Shown here: positions 15,478 through 18,822 of the stretch, piece by piece
How the letters are laid out: every line of letters begins with the position of its first letter
Numbering within the stretch: the first letter of the stretch is position 1
Assembly (NCBI GenBank): GCA_036377055.1
Contig: DASUZD010000168.1
Location: forward strand, 1 to 18,822
Source of the DNA: DASUZD01 sp036377055
GTDB taxonomy: Bacteria > Actinomycetota > Thermoleophilia > Gaiellales > Gaiellaceae
Length of the DNA stretch: 18,822 nt
Direction: 5' to 3'
Position numbers and translations under genes: made by a program
The notes under the pieces: model-generated
Seen by the model: the letters and a program-made list of their open reading frames with translations, nothing else
Told to the model about the DNA's origin: nothing
Databases searched by the model: none

Positions 15478-15786
15478 GTGGGGTTCTTCGTGACGCGGAC
15501 GTTCTCCGACGGGCTGCTCGAGACGCGGCGGTACCGGGCCCGGTGCTTCGCCGAGAACGTTCTCTGCGCGGGCGCGTCGCCCTGGCTCGTGATCGTCGTC
15601 ACGCTCGTCCTCGGCGGAGGCGCGGGCTCCGTCTTCTTCGCCGTCGTGGCGACGCTCCTCGTCCTCGTCGTCGCGGCCTCGGTCGGCTCGACGCGCGCGG
15701 CGGCCGCCTGGGGCGTCGTGGTCGCGGGAGCGATCGTCCTCGCGATGCTGTTCGCCCACTGGCTCTTCACGCACCCGATCGAGTGA
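15478..15786 (+). CDS. Small integral membrane protein, unknown
   Basis: The 102-aa product has a polar, arginine-containing N-terminal segment of about 33 residues with two Cys (RCFAENVLC) and then two or three hydrophobic helices (PWLVIVVTLVLGGGAGSVFFAVVATLLVLVVAASVG and AAWGVVVAGAIVLAMLFAHWLF). I recognise no family. The GTG at 15478 is used; another in-frame GTG at 15490 is possible, and no Shine-Dalgarno is evident for either. It is divergent from valS and ends 3 nt before the next gene, so the two plus-strand genes are probably cotranscribed. The coding call rests on strong third-position G/C, membrane-like composition and the tight junction with the following gene. Confidence 0.65.
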   Translation: MGFFVTRTFSDGLLETRRYRARCFAENVLCAGASPWLVIVVTLVLGGGAGSVFFAVVATLLVLVVAASVGSTRAAAAWGVVVAGAIVLAMLFAHWLFTHPIE

Positions 15787-15789
15787 CAC

Positions 15790-16320
15790 GTGAGCCGCCG
15801 GCGCGTCCTCGACCTGCTTCTCGTGGCGACCGTGCTCGCGCTTGCGCTCGCGGCAGCCGTCGACGCGATCCGCACGCACCGGCACGCACCAGCGACGCCG
15901 CGGCGAGCGGCGCAGACGACGGCCGCTCCGGCGCCCGCGCGCGCCCCGCCGCTCATCGCCCTCCGCGGCTCGCCTGAGACGGCCTTCCTCCCCGACTGCC
16001 GCCGCACGGGAGTCGGCGTGAGCCTCTCGATCGAGCCGCGCGGCCCGCTCCTCGTCCTTCGGCGCACGGGCGGCAGGTGCCACCTGCCGACACTGCGCTT
16101 CGCTGCGACCGTCCGCGACAGCCGCGGCCACCTGCTCTACCGCGGGCCGGCGCTCGACCGGCACGGCTTCCCGGGAGGGAGCTTCGCCGGGCCGGTGAAG
16201 CTGACGGCGGACCTCCTGCCGGGTCTCCTCCACTGCGACGTGCAGGGTCCGGTGGGGGTCGTCGTCCACGGCGCCGGCCTCTCTGCGTCGGGCACGATCC
16301 GCTGCCGCGGCTCGCTCTGA
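15790..16320 (+). CDS. Signal-anchored extracytoplasmic protein, unknown
   Basis: The 176-aa product begins with an RRR cluster and a hydrophobic helix (VLDLLLVATVLALALAAAVDAI), a signal peptide or uncleaved anchor, then a Pro/Ala/Thr-rich linker (about residues 30-55) and a domain of about 120 residues rich in predicted beta strands. Four cysteines (in PDCRRTG, GRCHLP, LLHCDV and IRCRG) are all outside the membrane and could form two disulfides. No catalytic motif is recognised. The GTG at 15790 follows the upstream stop by 3 nt, implying coupled translation with the 102-aa membrane protein. The function is unknown; the pair could form a small surface complex, which is only inferred from the context. 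Confidence 0.7.
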   Translation: MSRRRVLDLLLVATVLALALAAAVDAIRTHRHAPATPRRAAQTTAAPAPARAPPLIALRGSPETAFLPDCRRTGVGVSLSIEPRGPLLVLRRTGGRCHLPTLRFAATVRDSRGHLLYRGPALDRHGFPGGSFAGPVKLTADLLPGLLHCDVQGPVGVVVHGAGLSASGTIRCRGSL

Positions 16321-16364
16321 GCAACTCGTCACGCTCTCGGCACGCCCCGGAGCGCCCGCGACAG

Positions 16365-16390
16365 GTGATGTAGGTGTACACCTCCATCAC
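16365..16390. promoter_or_regulatory. 26-bp near-perfect palindrome abutting the RHH start codon (probable operator)
   Basis: The arms GTGATGTAGGTGT (16365-16377) and ACACCTCCATCAC (16378-16390) are complementary at 12 of 13 positions, with no spacer. The palindrome touches the ATG at 16391, so a bound protein would block transcription or initiation. Autoregulation by the ribbon-helix-helix product is the simplest reading. Confidence 0.75.
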
Positions 16391-16612
16391 ATGAGCCAGC
16401 GGACGCAGATCACCCTCAGCGACCGGCAGCACGCGTTCCTCGTCGACGAAGCGGAGCGAACCGGCCTTTCGCTCGCAGAGCTCGTCCGGCGAGCGGTCGA
16501 CGGCACGTACAGGCCGTACAGCAGGCCGAGGATCGGCGGCTTCGAGCTCAGCGTCGGGATGTGGCGCAGGCCCGACGCTGCGGTCGCGGGCAGGCGCACA
16601 CGGAAGCCCTAG
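16391..16612 (+). CDS. Ribbon-helix-helix DNA-binding protein, orphan antitoxin-like
   Basis: The 73-aa product opens with a beta-strand (QRTQITLS) followed by helix-turn-helix-like segments (DRQHAFLVDEAERTGLSLAELVRRAVDGTY), matching MetJ/Arc/CopG-type RHH domains, especially VapB-type antitoxins. The strand residues (R, Q, T) would contact DNA. The tail (about residues 45-73, GGFELSVGMWRRPDAAVAGRRTRKP) is basic and could be the segment that wraps a toxin in VapB-like proteins. No toxin ORF (PIN or otherwise) follows: only 42 nt separate the stop from the clpX end. The upstream genes are membrane or secreted proteins. It has no Shine-Dalgarno because a palindrome occupies the leader. It could equally be a stand-alone autoregulator. 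Confidence 0.82.
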   Translation: MSQRTQITLSDRQHAFLVDEAERTGLSLAELVRRAVDGTYRPYSRPRIGGFELSVGMWRRPDAAVAGRRTRKP

Positions 16613-16622
16613 AACTCGACCG

Positions 16623-16646
16623 GGAGAACCGCGGCCGCGGTCCTCC
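16623..16646. terminator. GC-rich inverted repeat between convergent RHH gene and clpX
   Basis: GGAGAACCGCGG (16623-16634) and CCGCGGTCCTCC (16635-16646) form a 12-bp dyad with one mismatch, including a perfect 14-bp centre. It lies in the 42-nt gap between two convergent stops and could end transcription from both sides. No U-tract is present on either strand, so intrinsic termination is not assured. Confidence 0.4.
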
Positions 16647-16654
16647 AGCCACGA

Positions 16655-17932
16655 TCAGGCCGACTCTTCGGCGAGCTCTTCAGGCTCGTCGAGAGCAGGC
16701 CCGCCGCTCGTCACGAGCGTCGGCCGCATGTGCTTCGCGATCGTCTCCTTCGTGATGACGCACTTGGAGACGTCCTTGCGCGAGGGCAGCTCGAACATCA
16801 CGTCGAGCAGGGCGTTCTCGATGATCGAGCGCAGGCCGCGCGCGCCGGTCTCGCGCTCCAAGGCCTTGTCCGCGATCTCCCAGAGCGCGTCCTCGGTGAA
16901 GACGAGCTCGATGTTGTCGTACCCGAAGAAGCGCTGGTACTGCTTCGTCAGCGCGTTCTTCGGCTCGATCAGGATCTGGACGAGGTCCTCGCGCGAAAGC
17001 TGGTGCACCGCCGAGATGACGGGCAGCCGGCCGATGAACTCCGGGATCAGCCCGAAGTTCAGGAGGTCCTCGGGCATCACCTGCGAGAGGAGCTCGGACG
17101 CCTCGATCGAGTGCTTCGAGCGGATGTCGGCGCCGAAGCCGACAGCGTTCTTGCCGATCCGCTTGCCGATGATCTTGTCGAGGCCGGCGAACGCGCCGCC
17201 GCAGATGAAGAGGATGTTGGTCGTGTCGATCGAGAGGAACTCCTGGTGCGGGTGCTTCCGGCCGCCCTGCGGCGGGACCGAGGCCACCGTCCCCTCGAGA
17301 ATCTTCAGCAGCGCCTGCTGCACGCCCTCGCCGGAGACGTCGCGCGTGATCGACGGGTTGTCGGCCTTGCGCGCGATCTTGTCGACCTCGTCGATGTAGA
17401 TGATCCCGGTCTCCGCCTTCTTGATGTCGAAGTCGGCGGCCTGGATCAGCTTCAGGAGGATGTTCTCGACGTCCTCGCCGACGTAGCCCGCCTCGGTCAG
17501 AGCCGTCGCGTCGGCGATCGCGAACGGCACGTTCAGGATCCGCGCGAGCGTCTGCGCCAGCAGCGTCTTCCCGCAGCCCGTCGGGCCGAGCAGCATGATG
17601 TTCGACTTCTGGAGCTCGACGTCGCCCTCGTCGTTCCCCATCTGGACGCGCTTGTAGTGGTTGTAGACGGCGACCGCGAGCGTCCGCTTCGCCTCCTCCT
17701 GGCTGACGACGTAGTCGTTGAGGACGGCATAGATGTCCTTCGGGCGCGGGAGGTTGTCGAGGTCGAGCTGGGCTGGGCTCGTCAGCTCCTCGTCGATGAT
17801 CTCGTTACAGAGATCGATGCACTCGTCGCAGATGTAGACGCCGGGCCCGGCGATCAGCTTCTTGACCTGGCGCTGGCTCTTGCCGCAGAAGCTGCAGAGC
17901 AGCTGCTCGTTGCCGTCGCTTGCTCGGGCCAC
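16655..17932 (-). CDS. clpX: ClpX, ATP-dependent unfoldase subunit of ClpXP
   Basis: This AAA+ hexamer recognises, unfolds and feeds proteins into ClpP. It has 425 aa, the standard length. The N-terminal zinc-binding domain has C13-x2-C16 and C35-x2-C38. Walker A is G116-P-T-G-C-G-K-T123, the pore loop is G149-Y-V-G152, and Walker B is GIIYIDEVDK. Sensor and arginine-finger regions appear as LIPEFIGRLPVISAVHQL and ETGARGLRSIIE. The ClpP-docking loop reads VGFGADIRSK, with V-G-F in place of the common I/L-G-F. The acidic C-terminal tail ends EPEELAEESA. The GTG at 17932 starts the conserved N-terminus; GAGGT lies 11 nt upstream, rather far. It is 32 nt downstream of clpP, in the usual tig-clpP-clpX order. 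Confidence 0.97.
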   Translation of the reverse strand: MARASDGNEQLLCSFCGKSQRQVKKLIAGPGVYICDECIDLCNEIIDEELTSPAQLDLDNLPRPKDIYAVLNDYVVSQEEAKRTLAVAVYNHYKRVQMGNDEGDVELQKSNIMLLGPTGCGKTLLAQTLARILNVPFAIADATALTEAGYVGEDVENILLKLIQAADFDIKKAETGIIYIDEVDKIARKADNPSITRDVSGEGVQQALLKILEGTVASVPPQGGRKHPHQEFLSIDTTNILFICGGAFAGLDKIIGKRIGKNAVGFGADIRSKHSIEASELLSQVMPEDLLNFGLIPEFIGRLPVISAVHQLSREDLVQILIEPKNALTKQYQRFFGYDNIELVFTEDALWEIADKALERETGARGLRSIIENALLDVMFELPSRKDVSKCVITKETIAKHMRPTLVTSGGPALDEPEELAEESA

Positions 17933-17964
17933 TGTCTTGTTCTACCTCGGATTCGCTCTCTCGG

Positions 17965-18564
17965 CTAGCCCGACGCGGCCGCTCGATGGGCGATGACGTT
18001 GTCGATGATGCCGTATTCCTTCGCTTCCTCGGGGCTCATGAAGTAGTCGCGCTCCATGTCCTTCGAGACGCGCTCGATCGACTGCTCGGAGTGGTGCGCG
18101 ATGATCTCCTCCATCCGCCGCTTGAGCGCGATCGTCTCGCGCGCCTGGATCTCGATGTCGGTCGCCTGCCCCTGGAACCCGCCGGAGACCTGGTGGATCA
18201 GGATCTTGGCATTCGGCAGAGCCATGCGCTTCCCTTTCGCGCCGCCGGCGAGGAGAAGGGCGCCCATCGACATCGCGATCCCGACGCAGATGGTCGCCAC
18301 GTCCGGCTTGATGAACTGCATCGTGTCGTAGATCGCGAGCCCCGCGTAGACCGAGCCACCCGGCGAGTTGATGTAGAGGAAGATGTCCTTGTCGGGGTCC
18401 TCGGACTCCAGATGCAGAAGCTGAGCGATGATCAGGTTCGCGATCTGGTCGTCGACGGGGGTCCCGAGAAAGACGATGCGCTCGGCGAGGAGGCGCGAGT
18501 AGATGTCGAATGCGCGCTCGCCGCGCGAGGTCTGTTCGACGACCATGGGGATCAACGGGCTCAT
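17965..18564 (-). CDS. clpP: ClpP, ATP-dependent Clp protease proteolytic subunit
   Basis: This serine protease forms the tetradecameric chamber of ClpXP. It has 199 aa, full length. The catalytic triad is S99 (GIAMSMGALLLAGG), H124 (KILIHQVSGGFQGQATDIEI) and D173 (MERDYFMSPEEAKEYGIID). The N-terminal MSPLIPMVVEQTSRGERAFDIYSRLL is the usual propeptide/axial-loop region, with cleavage or processing possible near P6-M7. The oligomer-sensing helix and LYINSPGGSVYAGLAIYDTM are intact. The ATG at 18564 is fixed by AAGGAG 8 nt upstream, a site that begins within the stop codon of tig. Only one clpP is in the window, although many actinobacteria carry two, so a second paralogue elsewhere is possible. 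Confidence 0.97.
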   Translation of the reverse strand: MSPLIPMVVEQTSRGERAFDIYSRLLAERIVFLGTPVDDQIANLIIAQLLHLESEDPDKDIFLYINSPGGSVYAGLAIYDTMQFIKPDVATICVGIAMSMGALLLAGGAKGKRMALPNAKILIHQVSGGFQGQATDIEIQARETIALKRRMEEIIAHHSEQSIERVSKDMERDYFMSPEEAKEYGIIDNVIAHRAAASG

Positions 18565-18572
18565 CAGGTCAG

Positions 18573-18578
18573 CTCCTT
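18573..18578 (-). promoter_or_regulatory. Shine-Dalgarno AAGGAG of clpP, overlapping the tig stop
   Basis: On the minus strand TAAGGAG contains both the tig TAA and the ribosome binding site, with an 8-nt spacer to the clpP ATG. Ribosomes ending tig translation could load directly onto clpP. Confidence 0.7.
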
Positions 18579-18822
18579 ACGTGCCGGGGGTCCAGAGTTT
18601 CGGGGTCTCGGCCGGCTGCTCCTTCTCCGGCGTCCAGATGCTCTCGCGCGCTTCCGCGAGTTCGGGTGCAATGGGCGTGACCTCGGCCGCGATGCGGTCG
18701 AGCGCCTTCTTCAAGCGGATGTCGTCGCGGACGCGATCGGCGCCGCCCTGCGCGACGAACTCCTCGATGTCCTCGTCGCTCTCACCGGCGTCGCGCAGCT
18801 CTTCCCGGATCTCGTCGTCGGT
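18577..18822 (-). CDS. tig: Trigger factor, C-terminal part (5' end outside window)
   Basis: Only the last 81 codons are present. They read TDDEIREELRDAGESDEDIEEF, then GGADRVRDDIRLKKALDRIAAEVTPIAPE, and end in a Pro/Thr-rich tail (AETPKLWTPGT). The helical RxDIRLKKALDRIA segment followed by an acidic or Pro-rich tail is characteristic of the C-terminal chaperone domain of trigger factor, the ribosome-bound peptidyl-prolyl isomerase/chaperone. The position 12 nt upstream of clpP in the classic tig-clpP-clpX order supports the call strongly. The ribosome-binding and PPIase domains lie beyond the right edge. Confidence 0.85.
   Translation of the reverse strand, partial: TDDEIREELRDAGESDEDIEEFVAQGGADRVRDDIRLKKALDRIAAEVTPIAPELAEARESIWTPEKEQPAETPKLWTPGT

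Noticed and set aside
16730..17968. 412-aa plus-strand frame over clpX
   Set aside because: It is a composition-driven antisense frame; ClpX is unambiguous on the other strand.
17941..18822. Atypical residues in ClpP (AMSMG, HQVSGG) and ClpX (VGF docking tripeptide) as a novelty
   Set aside because: The catalytic triad and docking loop are intact. Such substitutions are conservative and seem usual for actinobacterial ClpP/ClpX, so I do not treat them as a finding.

Overview
The window is high-GC, densely packed DNA. Its gene order is that of a Gram-positive actinobacterium, most likely of the class Thermoleophilia (Gaiellales or Solirubrobacterales type). This is inferred from the very high G+C, the combination of rng next to an mreBCD-mrdA-rodA elongasome operon, the valS-folC-ndk-maf run and tig-clpP-clpX, and the style of the protein sequences. 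No 16S or marker search was possible. Nearly all genes are housekeeping genes on the minus strand. The plus strand carries only small or accessory genes.

Layout, left to right. (1) 1-1970, minus: ribonuclease E/G, cut by the window edge at its C-terminus, with a long basic N-terminal tail. (2) 2155-2789, plus: a 64-aa conserved-looking small protein divergent from rng, and a small putative lipoprotein whose stop codon lies one base from the rodA stop. (3) 2791-8558, minus: mreB, mreC, mreD, mrdA (PBP2), rodA, which is the complete rod-shape and lateral-wall peptidoglycan machinery. The last four are coupled by overlaps of 1-8 nt, and mreB is separated from mreC by 48 nt containing two tandem GC hairpins. 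(4) 8587-9336: a REP-associated tyrosine transposase (RAYT) bracketed by two palindromes that share the core GGGGCCTGACCCC. (5) 9348-15409, minus: an operon read valS, folC, a previously unlisted 37-aa membrane peptide, a membrane zinc-ribbon protein, ndk, a methyltransferase and maf, mostly with overlapping or near-touching ends. (6) 15478-16612, plus: a small membrane protein, a signal-anchored secreted protein, and a ribbon-helix-helix protein with a 26-bp near-perfect palindrome abutting its ATG. (7) 16655-18822, minus: tig (partial), clpP, clpX, the protein quality-control module.

How the parts relate: the mre operon makes the elongasome scaffold (MreB/C/D) together with its glycosyltransferase (RodA) and transpeptidase (PBP2). 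The valS-maf operon mixes translation, folate and nucleotide-pool functions (FolC, Ndk, Maf) with an uncharacterised membrane zinc-ribbon pair. Tig-ClpP-ClpX handles folding and degradation of new proteins. The most distinctive items are the RAYT/REP unit, the apparent orphan RHH (antitoxin-like) gene with its operator, the 37-aa peptide coupled to the zinc-ribbon protein, and a recurring arrangement in which genes without a Shine-Dalgarno have a TANNNT hexamer 6-9 nt before the start codon, suggestive of leaderless or near-leaderless mRNAs. After annotation no stretch longer than 300 bases lacks a gene. The longest gaps (about 160-185 bases at 1971-2154, 8559-8722 and 12831-12994) are described in the features and findings.
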